A stretch of 64,000 bases of DNA from Lucinisca nassula (GCA_963580285.1 OY757014.1:100752072-100816071); one strand, 5' to 3'; counted from the stretch's first letter, positions 1 to 10,479 are shown. Program-made: numbers and translations. The notes: generated by a model not told the origin, from the sequence alone.

Positions 1-1133
1 GGAGAAGTTGGCTAAAATATTATATTACATGCACAGCAGAGAAATACTATGATTTCTACCAGACATAATCTTGGTATTTTTCTTTTTGCTGAGAAGGTAT
101 TTTATCTTAGCCGGAGAAATAAATCTCTTTAGCTTGAACTACTTTATGTACAAGATACAAGATATCGCTTTTGCAGTGAAACCGTTATATTCAAACGAGG
201 GAAAGTTTCAGTCACGTCGACGTCATTCATGACGTCATTGCATTGTGTCTGGAAAGATATCAACAGACGTTCAGAATGCGTGACGTTTGAGTCGGATGCA
301 ACTCTTAAACAAAGGAAAACATGGACATGACCATTGAATAGGCTGTACGTTTTGCTTCATTTAATCTCACATTTTACTTGTTTTATCACTGAAACACTTT
401 GTTTCTTCTATTTATGTTCAAAACTGTAGAAAGCGCTTTCACAATGGCGGCCAACAAGTTTTTCTTATACCCAGCTTCTGTAACACTACGCTGATTGAAC
501 TGTTAACATGAGCTGTAAACAGTCAACTGAACGGAAATTCAGACCCAAAATTCAAGATCCATTCGGTCCTTAAAGTCTATGGAAGTGCATGTAATATAGA
601 GATTATTCATTTCTCCTATTTGAAATGTGGGATGAATAAACATCGGGGTGGGGGTGTAAAATCCGTTAAATAAACTCGTACTTCGCACTCGTTTCTTTAT
701 CGGACTGTTCTGTTGAGATGATTGGATGCAAGTGTACACAGAAGGGAAATAACAAATGACAAGTTAATAATTTGGAAAATCTTGAAAGAAAATGCTTCCA
801 GTACAACACCAAGAACGTCATTTTTTTCACTGAATACTTTTCTCATAAATAAGCAATTTAACGAGTACGCACAATCTACGTTATAAAGCAGTGTTTCTTT
901 TGGTTGTTTTTGTCCGCGTGACTATTGCTGGCTATGAACAAAACCCAGGCAGCAGTGTTTAGTCTTCTCCCTGTGCCAAACGATCCTGCAAATCAACCAA
1001 ATAAATCTTTAACAATTTTGTAGACAGAACTCTACATGGAAATGTACCTAGCTAGATATAAGAGGTTAGTTCAGTCCTAATTAGTTTCCCTGTGTGTTCT
1101 TACGTTAGAAAGTCTTGCAAACTAATGTGATTT
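1..1133. other. No gene recognised; AT-rich spacer
   Basis: No convincing coding region, RNA gene or repeat is seen here. The short open frames lack codon-level or family support. A CRE-like palindrome TGACGTCA lies at 230-237 with a second GACGTCA-type site just upstream. It could be a regulatory site, but nothing nearby identifies a gene it would serve. Confidence 0.5.
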
Positions 1134-1148
1134 GTCAGGGCTATAAAA

Positions 1149-1392
1149 GAGCTGAAACCGACCCGCTCACGAGTACTTGTAAACAGCTTAGAGAATGTAA
1201 GCCTGCCCAGGCAAAGCGGTGCGAGTCGGCCCATCGGCCCATCCATGCTAATAAACTCTATTGGTTTCATTGGACGGCAGGGATTGAGATGAAGGTAAAA
1301 AATCCACAAATCGGAACCAACGTCTCCAAAATGACCTTTATAGTGTTGACCGGAACGCTAAACCTTAAATCAATCAATCATCCAATCAACCA
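1149..1392 (+). mobile_element. SINE-1 copy, 5'-truncated, with target-site duplication
   Basis: Diverged copy of the window's commonest SINE. The internal block runs from GAGCTGAAACCGACCCGC to the 3' signature CTAAACCTTAAATCAATCAA. It lacks the roughly 60-bp head seen in full copies. A 15-bp direct repeat with one mismatch flanks it (1134-1148 and 1393-1407, GTCAGGGCTATAAAA), as expected for target-primed reverse transcription by a partner LINE. Confidence 0.85.
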
Positions 1393-1407
1393 GTCAGGGC
1401 CATAAAA

Positions 1408-2456
1408 TACTGTTGCTAAAATATTCCTTCTTTTCAGACCAAACATAGATTTAGATAATATGGATACTCGTTAGAATCGTCTCGACGAGGCAATTTTAAC
1501 AAATACATATCGATCTACTCAATGCTATAGCAGTAGTAAGGAAGTTGCATTCACCCTTTCGAAACCTTGCATTTTTGAAAAGCCCCATGAATAAATTCAA
1601 CGTATGCACTGATCTAATATTTTCAGGTTATTAACCCTAAAAAGTGTTTGGAACTGACTACCCCCATTTGCCTAGCGTTCCATAAAAGGCACAAAGAAAT
1701 ATTGAAGTAATTTTGCGAAAAGTAGAGACAGAAATCCGCCTGCGCATATGCACAGTCTGGTCAGGGTTTTTGCTGCTTTTGTCAAAATACATGCGGCGAA
1801 CATACGACAATTCTTCCGACTGACAGTGAAGCGCTTGGCATTAATGGGTTATTTACAGTTCAATGGGAAACCCGTTTTATTTATAAACATATTCTCTACT
1901 AATGAGATGGTCTATGTAGCGGTCAGTAGCCATTTAGCGGAGATAACGACTTAACTGGATGCCTGTGTTCTATTAAAAAGATATGATGCGAAAGCCGGAG
2001 CTATAGGGTGAGAGACCCAGTCTAAGATAACGACGAGGGAACCAATACTAAGTATCGATCTTTTTGTTTCTTCAGGTATGACTGACTCAGCAGTTAACCT
2101 TGCTGAACTCGGGTATTTCCAATACCGCGTCAGTGCTTATGCTATAAATAGACGTAATGGCTTCTGCTAGCTACCAATCGTTATGTTGTAGCCACCTAGC
2201 GGAGACATTTACGACAAGGGAACCAATCTAGTGGAGGTAATAACGAAGGGGAACCAATCTAATAGGGAACCAATCTATTGATCCACGTGAAGCAAACGCT
2301 TGATTTCGTGCTTGATTTCGTGGCTGAGAAGCGTCTCGCAAACGTTGATGTTTTACCATAGACAATTTTCAATCTCGTCCATATTCTTACTGCGTGGGCC
2401 TGATAGGCCCACGCAATAAAAGCTCCTGTTTTAGCACACGCTCCACGCCACAAACT
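1408..2456. other. No gene recognised; short dispersed motifs
   Basis: No coding region is supported. The motif 'AGCGGAGA...ACGAC...GGGAACCAAT' recurs in variant form near 1930, 2025, 2190 and 2240-2275, suggesting a degenerate local repeat. Confidence 0.4.
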
Positions 2457-2729
2457 CATTACGAAAATACTAATAACATTGTAAAATTTTACCGCCGAAA
2501 AAATGAGAATTTTCCGATTAAAATTGGGATATTTTTTCTTATTTCTGCTCAAAATTAGATTGTCGATACACGTTAGAACCTACACATCGAGGCCGTTCTA
2601 ACGAGTACCCACGATCAATATTTTTAGAGCAGAAATAAGAAAAATAAGGTTTTCCCCTGTAAACCCCAGTTTTACGATATAAAAGTGGGGTTCAAGGGGC
2701 CAGAATTGTATAGGTATGTTTTCGTGGTG
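2457..2729 (-). mobile_element. Family P palindromic MITE, full length
   Basis: It begins CATTACGAAAA and ends TTTTCGTGGTG, the short inverted termini of family P. The centre is a near-palindrome of about 60 bp built on TCGTTAGAACC / GGTTCTAACGA, partly decayed on one side. The right part carries a second small hairpin, AACCCCAGTTTTAC / AAAAGTGGGGTT. It has no coding capacity. Minus orientation is relative to the copy at 10989. Confidence 0.8.
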
Positions 2730-2793
2730 TGTAAGCAAAAAATGATACTCTGGAAACGCCGCATTCAAACAACACATTCGTTACGATCCATCG

Positions 2794-2915
<122 letters not shown>

Positions 2916-2920
2916 AAACA

Positions 2921-3060
2921 CCGCCTGGCCGAGGCGGTTCTAACGAGTATCATCAACCTATGTTTTGAGCAGAAATAAGAAAAATATCGAAAATCTGAAA
3001 ATTTACGTTTTTTCGGTGGTAAAGTTTACAATGCATTTGTATAGGCGTATTTTCGTGATG
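2921..3060 (+). mobile_element. Family P MITE, right half only
   Basis: Starts inside the central palindrome (CCGCCTGGCCGAGGCGG) and runs through GAGCAGAAATAAGAAAAATA to the terminus TTTTCGTGATG. The left half is missing; the CA microsatellite sits where it would be, so expansion or recombination at the palindrome may have removed it. Confidence 0.75.
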
Positions 3061-3309
3061 GAACCCGGAGCAATCTCGAGTTCTGCTTCAGCTCACTATT
3101 AAGGGCAAGAAACAAAGGAAAATGAGTGGCTAAGGTTTCGTACTTGTTAATAAAAGTTGTATTATGGTTACTTGCTAAAATAACCTCGACGAGGCCATTG
3201 TAACAAGTATATGTATCCAACACATAGGTTTCTAAAGAAAGAGGCTTATTAAAATGTTTAAAGTGATAAGAATTACTGAAATTTAAAGATGTGAAAACAT
3301 ATTTTAATG

Positions 3310-3525
3310 GTTTTGTTTTTACGGCCTTTAAAATATTATTTCACTCATTTCGAGCCGATCGTTATTCAAAGTGGGTGAAAACCGGAGTACTCGGAGAAAA
3401 TCTACCTGACCTTCCGTTGCAGAACGTGGCGTCCCACATTTGACCCGAGCGAGGATCGAACCATAGCGGTGAGAGACCTAATGATTAAGAAACAGTGCTC
3501 TTATCCAGTAGGCCACGTAGCCGTC
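3310..3525 (-). mobile_element. tRNA-derived SINE (SINE-2)
   Basis: Read on the minus strand, it starts with a tRNA-like head: A box TGGCCTACTGG (3505-3515) and B box GGTTCGATCC (3453-3462). A conserved body follows (GGTACTCCGGTTT-like) and then a tail GCCGTAAAAACAAAACC. Such pol III internal promoters are standard for tRNA-SINEs. It is a diverged sister of the copy at 13442-13678. Confidence 0.8.
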
Positions 3526-3570
3526 AAAAAAAAAAAAAAAAAAAAAAAAAACAACAACAACAACAAACAA
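3526..3570. repeat. Poly(A) tract followed by (CAA)n
   Basis: 26 consecutive A (3526-3551), then a short CAA repeat. It abuts the 5' head of the SINE-2 copy rather than its tail, so it is flanking sequence and not the SINE's own poly(A). Confidence 0.9.
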
Positions 3571-3935
3571 AAGTTTATAGTTTATATATGCTATAGAAAA
3601 ATACATAAATACCTTGATTGTTTTCCATAAACCGGAAAAAAAAATAAATAAATTAAAAAGCGCAGTAGCTTCATGTTACTAAATAAAGTCCATATTGTAG
3701 TAAATCCAGTAAAATTAGCCGGGCTTTTCTTATCGCTGGGGTCTAATTCTATCTGTAGAATCTGGGCTACAATCATGTGCTGGGTTTACCAAACAGTGTA
3801 GTTGGCAAGCAGTGTAGTCGCAGATTAGAATGCGGCATATAATCAGGTTTAAAGTTGTTTACAACTAAAACATTTAAGGATTGAAGGGAACAGTCTATGT
3901 CCTCGTTCATGATAGTTTTTAGTTCCTTGTACATG
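3571..3935. other. No gene or repeat recognised
   Basis: AT-rich spacer with no supported feature. Confidence 0.4.
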
Positions 3936-4035
3936 TTTGTTTTGTGTGAGGTTAAACGTCCCCGTCAAGACAATTCAGATCATTTTGAAGACGTTACTTC
4001 CAATTTTGTGGGTTTTTTTAGCCGACACTGACATG
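3936..4035 (-). mobile_element. SINE-1 3' fragment
   Basis: Contains the reverse complement of the SINE-1 3' end (GAGGTTAAACGTCCCCGTCA ... CTTCCAATTTTGTGGG). About 100 bp, strongly 5'-truncated; no target duplication was found. Confidence 0.75.
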
Positions 4036-4211
4036 GGTGGCATAACAAATGAAAGCTCAGCATGAGCTCACATGAATGAAAATACAACGTTGAGGGTAGA
4101 CTGATATCAGTCCTAGATGTTAATGGTTTTGTTCATGCTTGCCACATTTAATCTTATGCCATCATGCCAGGCTAGATTTGATTTTATGCTGTCCAACAGC
4201 TAAATAGGGCT

Positions 4212-4314
<103 letters not shown>

Positions 4315-4614
4315 TGTTTAATTAGCATGGGGAACTAGGGAAGGGGTATATTTTTATTCATTCATCTAAGGAATACTTAATAAAAAAAGTCTCATTTCAA
4401 CAGACTTTATAAGTCTACGTTGAGAGATGTGTGATTCAAATTCAGATACATAAAGCCTACATGAAAGTCTTAGTGTCTGGAATAAGATCAAATAAAAACA
4501 CTTTTCATACACATGTTAACATGAGGCAAGAAACGGGCGAGCTACGCTGACCTGCGACATCTCTCCTAGCCTACACTCAAGAGATCAGTGCTGTCAGTAC
4601 ATTGATTTAATTAA

Positions 4615-4894
4615 CATTATGATAACGCACCCGTGCGACACAGTGCTTTTTTTCACATCTCTAAAATGGCTACTTTCCGGATGAAAATTCATGTTATTTT
4701 TCTTGTTTATACCGCAAACATAGGTTGTGGATGCTCATTAGAACCGCCTCATTGAGGCGGTTCTAACGAGTACCCACAACCTAAGTCTTGGAGTGAAAAT
4801 AGGAAAAATAATGATTACCCCCGTAACCCCCAGATTTCTCTATATGAAGTGGAGTGTAAGGGGGTTTTCATTACACGGACGTGTTCACGTAATG
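4615..4894 (-). mobile_element. Family P MITE, subfamily B
   Basis: Same central palindrome (CTCATTAGAACCGCC / GGCGGTTCTAACGAG) and the AGTTTCTCTATAT...GTGGAG hairpin arm, but different outer sequence: left end CATTATGATAACGCACCC, right end CACGGACGTGTTCACGTAATG. The copies at 6550 and 38677 share these ends, defining a second subfamily. Confidence 0.75.
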
Positions 4895-5150
4895 GATATG
4901 TCCCAAGCTGCATGCCAAAATCGAAACCTTTGATGTTCTACTGAAATTATGGTTTCGATTGTTTGCGAGTTTTAGGCTCATAAGCTCCCGGTCATCTTGT
5001 AGGCCAAAGTTATGGCATGACTGTCTGGCGTCCGTGTGTAAGTAGCTGGTCAAATTTTCACATCTTCTCCAGAACCTGACTTTTACTGAGCTGATACTTG
5101 ATGGGTGGAAATGACATTACATAAAAACGTCTGTGAAATGAAAAGCCTGG

Positions 5151-5264
5151 TTTTGTTTGTTTGTTTGATTTGAGGTTTAACGTCCCTCTCAACACTGTAT
5201 AGGTCATTGTGGAGACGTTGCTTCCAATTTTGTGGGACTTTTACCCGACATTGAGATGAAATGA
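5151..5264 (-). mobile_element. SINE-1 3' fragment
   Basis: Reverse-complement SINE-1 3' end, from TTTGTTTGATTTGAGGTTTA to the ACATTGAGATGAAATGA block. 5'-truncated. Flanking CCTGGT on both sides is too short to call a target duplication. Confidence 0.8.
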
Positions 5265-5324
5265 CCTGGTAAATCCAACTTAAGATATGGAATTATAGGT
5301 ATTACACCTTTATACGGGTAACAG

Positions 5325-5535
5325 GACACTTCGGCCCCACAACCACCTCGGCCCCTAGACACTTCGGCCCCTAGACACCTCGGCCCCAAAACCACATAAA
5401 TTGAAAGCCTAGACGGGTCGGCCCTGGACATCTCGGCCCCTAGATACCTAGGTGTCTAGGGCCGAGGTGTCTAGGGCCGACTTGGTTTTGGGCCGACCTG
5501 TCTAGGGGCCGAGGTGGTAGTGGGGCCGAAGTGTC
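5325..5535. repeat. GGCCC-rich imperfect palindrome with internal short tandem units
   Basis: The left arm repeats variants of 'GACACCTCGGCCCCTA' and the right arm carries the reverse complement 'TAGGGGCCGAGGTGTC'. The outermost blocks GACACTTCGGCCCCAC (5325-5340) and GTGGGGCCGAAGTGTC (5520-5535) are exact complements. The centre is near 5430. It could fold into a very long G/C-rich hairpin. Confidence 0.85.
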
Positions 5536-5570
5536 TGGAAATTATCCATACGGCAGATTCTTTCCCTGCT

Positions 5571-5663
5571 AGCATTCTACATAAATCTACAGCGGGCCGT
5601 TAGCGGCCCGTCAGCTACCCTGACGGGCCGCTAACGGCCCGCTGTAGATTTATGTAGAATGCT
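5571..5663. mobile_element. Foldback element with perfect 43-bp arms
   Basis: Arms 5571-5613 and 5621-5663 are exact reverse complements around a 7-nt loop GCTACCC. Pairing extends imperfectly to CCCTGCTAGC / GCTTACTGGG outside. The arms contain the inner palindrome GGGCCGTTAGCGGCCCG. A shortened relative lies at 5826-5864, so this is a mobile foldback unit rather than a chance hairpin. Confidence 0.85.
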
Positions 5664-5675
5664 TACTGGGTTATT

Positions 5676-5790
5676 GCTGATGAACGTAGATTGTGCGTAG
5701 TCCTCAGAACCCACAATCAATGTCTGAGCGTAAAATACGAAAACATCACTTATTTTCATCTGAAAAATGCTCGTTCTGGAGATATGACAT
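5676..5790. mobile_element. Decayed family P fragment
   Basis: GTAGATTGTGCGTAGTCCTCAGAAC and CACAATCAATGTCTGAGCG-like blocks resemble the centre and right arm of family P, followed by ATTTTCATCTGAAAAATG. Too decayed to set boundaries. Confidence 0.45.
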
Positions 5791-5825
5791 CAATTCTTGT
5801 GTTTAGCAACGCCTCTGTATAACAT

Positions 5826-5864
5826 CCCTGCTAGCATGTAGATTTATGTAGAATGCTTACTGGG
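5826..5864. mobile_element. Internally deleted copy of the 5571 foldback
   Basis: Keeps CCCTGCTAGCAT at the left and GTAGATTTATGTAGAATGCT plus TACTGGG at the right, but almost the whole left arm and the centre are gone. This is the product expected when a palindrome is lost by replication slippage. Confidence 0.75.
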
Positions 5865-5887
5865 ATGTTACTACATGTTATCATCAT

Positions 5888-6547
5888 CTTGTCTTATTTC
5901 TGCTCAAAATATAGATTGTGGGTAATCGTTAGAACCGGCGGTTCTAACGAGTACCCATTATCTATACTTTTGAGCAGAATAATGCCTCTGTAAACCCCAG
6001 TTTCACCATATAAACCCCCCACCTCCTACCCCCAGTGGAATTCGTTTCACTAACGGTTCCAAGGCGGTTCTTCTGTCGCGGTTTATTTTTGTTATGGTTT
6101 GTCTTTGAGTGTGTGTATCGATTATATCAGTTTGTTTTGGATAGCCAATTGGCCATTTTGTGGGAAAGTAACTTTCCTTTTGGCTTTCCGCTATTGATGT
6201 TTCCATTAGGATCTAGTTATTTCATGTTTGTGTTTCTTTCCCTTTGGTGTCTCTGAGAGGAGCTGTGGGTTAATTGCGTCGATTCTTGATCATTGCCTCC
6301 ACTTCTATTTCACACCGAAATACACTTTTGCTCAAAGACTGTTGGTCAGACAGGCATCACAGGAACAAGTCCATGAAATGAGTACCCCCGCCTATGATGT
6401 TTCCAGTAGAATCTAGTTATTTCATGTTTGTGTTTCTTTCCCTTTGGTGTCTCTGACGGGAGCTGTGGGTGAATTGTTTCGATTCCTGATCATTGCCATC
6501 AACCCTATTTTAAGGGGGCCAAATTTTATAGGCATGTCTTCGTGATG
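5888..6547 (-). mobile_element. Family P MITE interrupted by repeat X
   Basis: Left segment 5888-6014 holds the centre (GTTAGAACCGGCGGTTCTAAC, shortened) and the AAACCCCAGTTTCACC arm. The rest (6507-6547, GGGGGCCAAATTTTATAGGC to CGTGATG) lies beyond repeat X at 6015-6506. The P copy is therefore older than the X insertion. Confidence 0.65.
6015..6506 (+). repeat. Repeat X, one full and one partial unit in tandem
   Basis: A dispersed ~270-bp repeat recognised by CCAAGGCGGTTCTTCTGT, then TTGGCCATTTTGTGGGAAAG, then TTTCATGTTTGTGTTTCTTT, ending near TCGATTCCTGATCATTGCC. The second unit starts within GATGTTTCCAGTAGAATCTA (about 6400). Open frames here are repeat-derived; no protein is recognised. 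Copies also lie at 16968, 24431, 31749, 34995 (minus), 37185 (partial) and 40917 (minus). Confidence 0.75.
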
Positions 6548-6549
6548 GT

Positions 6550-6833
6550 CATTACGATATAGTGCATTTTTCCCATCTCTAAATTGGCTATATACTTTTC
6601 TGATTCTGATGAAAATCCGTGACATTTTTCTTATAAATACTGCAAACATAGGTTGTGGGTGCTCGTTAGAACCTCGTTAGAACCGCCTCATTGAGGCGGT
6701 TCTAACGAGTACCCACAACCTATGTCTTGGAACAAAAATAAGAAAAATAATGTATACCCCCGTAAACTCCAGTTTTCTCTATATAAAGTGGGGTTCAGGG
6801 GGTTCTTCATTTCACGGACTTGTTCATGTGATG
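6550..6833 (-). mobile_element. Family P MITE, subfamily B
   Basis: Left terminus CATTACGATATAGTGC, central palindrome with a small internal duplication (CTCGTTAGAAC twice), right terminus ACTTGTTCATGTGATG. It lies directly beside the end of the P copy at 5888-6547, so P members are clustered head to tail here. Confidence 0.8.
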
Positions 6834-7022
6834 TTTTAGGCTAAAATCTAGCTGTCAATGTGCAATATAATACTCCTCGCAGCCACTTTGAAATATAATC
6901 GAGATTATTTACTTTATTTACTCTTACTAATAAATTACCTATATTGTGAGAAACAGAGAAAAAGAGTCATGTTTCATACATAACATTTTAATACAAGCAG
7001 ACAATCACAACCTCAGCATAAA

Positions 7023-7299
7023 TTTTTGTTTGTTGAATTTGAGGTTTAACGTCCCCGTCAACACTGTAAAGGTCATTTTGGAGACGCTGCTTCCAATTTG
7101 TGGGACTTTTACCCGACCTTGAGATGAAATGACATCTCAAGCCCTGCCGCCCAATGAAACCAGTAGGGTTTATAAGCATGGACCGACTCGCACCGCTTTG
7201 CCTGGGCAGACTTAGATCCTATAAACGGTATACCAGTACTCGTGGAAGCATCATGCAGCCCATCTATTTCTTTAAGCCCCGATGGGCAGGGGCGGTACA
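7023..7299 (-). mobile_element. SINE-1, full length, with 17-bp target duplication
   Basis: Complete minus-strand copy from the tail (TTTTTGTTTGTTGAATTTGA) to the head (CCCCGATGGGCAGGGGCGG). Flanks 7006-7022 and 7300-7316 are a 17-bp direct repeat with one mismatch (CACAACCTCAGCATAAA). About 270 bp. An internal stretch of the head is shortened near 7235. Confidence 0.9.
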
Positions 7300-7452
7300 C
7301 ACAACATCAGCATAAAACAATTTAAGTTTGCTGTCCCATTTACCGATAGAACGCCAACGTTTTATTATTATTATTTTTAAAGAAATTAGGTTGACCATTC
7401 CGCTGAAAAAAAAAACAAATTAGTCACATGAAATTTTTAGCCTGATTTTTTC

Positions 7453-8046
7453 CATTACGAAAACACGCCTATACAAATACATGGTAAATTTTACCACCGA
7501 AAAGACGAAAATTTTCAGATGAAAAATTGTGATATTTTTCTTATTTCTGCTCAAAATATAGAATGTGGGTATTCGTTAGAACCGCCTCATCGAGGCGGTT
7601 CTAACGAGTATCCACAATCTATATTTTGGAGCAGAAATAAGAAAAATAAGGTTTACCCTTGCAAACCCCAGTTCGGCCCCCGCCCATAGGGGCTTGAAGA
7701 AATGTATGGGCTACATGATGCTTCCACGCAGAGCTGAATCCGGCCCGCACACTAGTACTGGTAAACCACTTAGAGGATCTAAGCCTGTCCAGGAACCGCG
7801 GTGCGAGGCGGACCGTCCATGCTAATAAACCCTATTGGTTTCATTGGGTGACAGGGCTTGAGATGTCGTTTCATCTCAGTGTCGGGTTCAAGTCCCACAA
7901 AATTGGAAGCAACGTCTCCAAAATGACCTTTACAGTGTTGACGGGGACGTTAAACCTCAAAGCAAACAAACAAAACAAACCCCAGTTTTACTGTATAAAA
8001 GTGGGGTTCAAGGGGGTCAAATTTATACAGATGTGTTTTCGTGATG
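7453..8046 (-). mobile_element. Family P MITE split by a SINE-1
   Basis: Left terminus CATTACGAAAACACGCC, intact central palindrome around 7575-7610 (TTAGAACCGCCTCATCGAGG), right terminus TGTTTTCGTGATG at 8046. The element is continuous once 7674-7975 and one target copy are removed. Confidence 0.85.
7674..7975 (+). mobile_element. SINE-1, full length, nested in family P
   Basis: Head CGGCCCCCGCCCATAGGGGC, tail CTCAAAGCAAACAAACAAAA. A 12-bp exact duplication CAAACCCCAGTT (7662-7673 and 7976-7987) lies entirely in P sequence, so the insertion postdates P. Unlike other copies it reads GGGTTCAAGTCCC near 7885, a good B-box match; other copies have GGGTAAAAGTCCC. Confidence 0.92.
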
Positions 8047-8303
8047 ATAAAAAATATAACAGCGATGTCAAACATATCGGCTGATGCAGTTGTGATTAGC
8101 TCTTAAAGAGATGACTAGCAAAAGATGCGAAGAAATTTAATAAGCAAAGATGAAAATTAATAAGCAAAATTAATAATGCTACATATATGACACTGACTGC
8201 AAAACAAAAACATGGAAAATACCTACTGAATATTTCCAGGCAAAATCACTTTGTCATGGTGCTGAGTCATGCTATCTTTATTCAGGCTTCGCACCGAAAT
8301 ACA

Positions 8304-8607
8304 CGACCCCGCCCATCGGGGCTTGAAGAAATAGATGGGCTGCATGATCCTTCCACGCAGAGCTGAAACCGACCCGCACACGAGTACAGGTAAACCACTT
8401 AGAAGATCTGAGCCTGCCCGGGCAAAGCGGTGCGAGTCGGACCGTCCATGCTTATAAACCCTGTTGGTTTCAGTGGGCGGCAGGGCTTGAGAAGTCATTC
8501 CATCTAAATTTCGGGTAAAAGTCCCACAAAATTGTAAACAACGTCTCCAAAATGACCTTTAAAGTGTTGATGGGGACGTTAAACCTCAAATCAAACAAAA
8601 AAAAAAC
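8304..8607 (+). mobile_element. SINE-1, full length
   Basis: Head GACCCCGCCCATCGGGGCTT, body with GAAACCGACCCGCACACGAG, tail CCTCAAATCAAACAAAAAAA. No clear target duplication was found. Confidence 0.88.
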
Positions 8608-8637
8608 CATTTGTTCAAAGACAGCTGCATCACGAAA

Positions 8638-8808
8638 ACATGTCTATGTAATTTGGACCCCATTGAACCCCACTTTTATATAGTAAAACTGGGGTTTACA
8701 GGGGTAAACATTATTTTTCTTATTTCAACTCTAAAATAAAGATTGTGGGTACTTGTTAGAACCGCCTCGATGAGGCGATTCTAACGTTTACCCACACTCT
8801 AAATTCGG
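8638..8808 (+). mobile_element. Family P MITE, left half plus centre
   Basis: Starts CATCACGAAAACATG, carries the AACCCCACTTTTATATAG / AAAACTGGGGTT hairpin and the central palindrome (GTTAGAACCGCCTCGATGAG), then stops near 8808. The right arm is absent. Confidence 0.8.
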
Positions 8809-8893
8809 ACACCTTGAGGACTTGCTGTAATTCTCTAAAAAAAATTAACAAATTTGTTTAAGACCCAGCAAGGAATCCAAAAGGTACACACAG

Positions 8894-8965
8894 AATGGCA
8901 AACAGTGTAGACCCTGATCAGACTGCTCCATCAGGGGCAGGCTGATCTGGATCTACTCTGTTGGC
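8894..8965. repeat. Short inverted repeat of the 'GTGTAGACCCTGATCAGAC' type
   Basis: GGCAAACAGTGTAGACCCTG at the left and CTGATCTGGATCTACTCTGT at the right form a decayed palindrome. It belongs to the same family as the better-preserved copy at 9922-9976 and as units of the array at 21840-23145. Confidence 0.55.
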
Positions 8966-9125
8966 TTAAGCATGTCTGTTTGCTTAAGCCTGTCTGTCCC
9001 AATACCAAGGATCATTACGGTATCTGATTGGTCGGAATGTCGTTCATACTTCCGTGAGTATATTGTATCAAGCGACGCCACATGGTCATTAAGTGACGTT
9101 AATATAGTGAAATGGGTTAGTGTCT

Positions 9126-9275
9126 TTAATAATAAAATATAATCGGTTCGCCACGACAATTGTATAGGGGCTCGCTTTAAAATATAATCGATGAGCCTGA
9201 GACAATTTTATAGGGGCGAGCTATAGCGAGCCCCTATACAATTGTCGTGGCGAACCGATTATATTTTATTATTAA
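9126..9275. mobile_element. Foldback element with perfect 51-bp arms
   Basis: Arms 9126-9176 and 9225-9275 are exact reverse complements by inspection (outer TTAATAATAAAATATAATCG, inner GTATAGGGGCTCGCT). The 48-bp spacer itself repeats 'AAAATATAATCGATGAGCC' and 'TATAGGGGCGAGC', echoing the arms. Perfect arms imply a recent origin or ongoing homogenisation. Confidence 0.85.
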
Positions 9276-9735
9276 GTATTTAGTTTATACGGTCATTCAA
9301 AACAGTCAAGGGATTTTGCAATACTGAATTTGGCACCTTCAGGCAAAAAGACAACAGAAAACGTCATTCAGTGCCATGGCGCGCACACTTAATATAACGT
9401 GACGTCAAATAGAACAAAGGTTCTGACGTCACCGCGCCACAGAGACGTTGGAAACAATATGGACGCTCGAATAAAAGTTTCTCAGGGCTTTACATTCTGT
9501 ATGAAAATCTGCAAATAAATAGATTTTTTTTTAGCTTTAGAAATTATTTTTGAGGTTGAGACGCAACCGCAGTAGCAGTGGGCAGTTTTTCCAACGGGCC
9601 ATTCAAATCAGAAAAGGTCGAATAGGTAAGACTTTAGCTGAAATTTCTGAAAATCTGTTTAAATAAATATTGCAAAGATGTTAACTTGCAGTTTCGTTGT
9701 TTGTCCGTGTATATAAGGTTGCATGTTATTGTTTA

Positions 9736-10126
9736 TTAGGGCTGGCTAATCGTAGTGAAAAGATAATCGATTATCAGTCCTGTCATTGCGATCGATAATC
9801 GATTCGTAATCGCTAAGGTTTTTGTCATAATTTTACCTGTCTGGCTTTCTATCTGAGCATGACTCTTACCATATGTTTCACTTTATCATATGTATATTTG
9901 AACAGAGATGCCTGAGCAAAAAGTGTAGACCCAGATGAGACGCCGCATTCTGCGGCGTCTCATCAGGGTCTGCACTGTTTGACACTCATCCAGCTATTTT
10001 AGGCATAACTTTGGGTAGTAAATTGTACCCAACAAGTAATCGATTATCATCAAATCAGAAAAGATAATCATTTCTATGGAATTTATCGATCGATTAATCG
10101 ATTATACGATTAATCGTGTCAGCCTT
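9736..10126. mobile_element. hAT-type MITE with 8-bp target duplication
   Basis: Exact 8-bp direct repeat ATTGTTTA at 9728-9735 and 10127-10134. Ends are TTAGGGCTGGCTAATCG and (reverse complement of the right end) AAGGCTGACACGATTAATCG. Several GATAATCGATTA-type subterminal motifs lie inside both ends. An 8-bp duplication and AGGGCTG-like ends are typical of hAT elements. At 391 bp it has no transposase. Confidence 0.85.
9922..9976. repeat. Nested 26-bp-arm palindrome
   Basis: Arms 9922-9947 and 9951-9976 pair with two mismatches around TTC (AGTGTAGACCCAGATGAGAC / GTCTCATCAGGGTCTGCACT). It sits inside the hAT MITE and matches a dispersed family also seen near 8894, 15510, 21853 and 49740. Confidence 0.8.
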
Positions 10127-10479
10127 ATTGTTTACACTGGCAAGATAGCGAGATATGGCACAAGGAGGCTAGTTAGGCCTACCTGAAAGTAGGCCCGGTC
10201 TATAAACGGCCACTAGACGTATTAAAGGTCAGTAGAAGGTATTATAGGTCACAATCGATTATAACGTGCAGTTATTCGACCCCCTTTATTAGGTTACTAG
10301 AATGCCCGATTGCGGCATAAATAAATCGTTGTTCTCTCCAGTATGATTGGACGATGGTGACGTTCGGATGCCATCGGAGCGGTTCCGATGTTAATAGGTG
10401 AAAGTATTTGGCCAACTACTTGGTAGTGTCTGGGATCGTAGTGGAATCAGAATTGACACAAACTGAAAGTCTACAGAGT

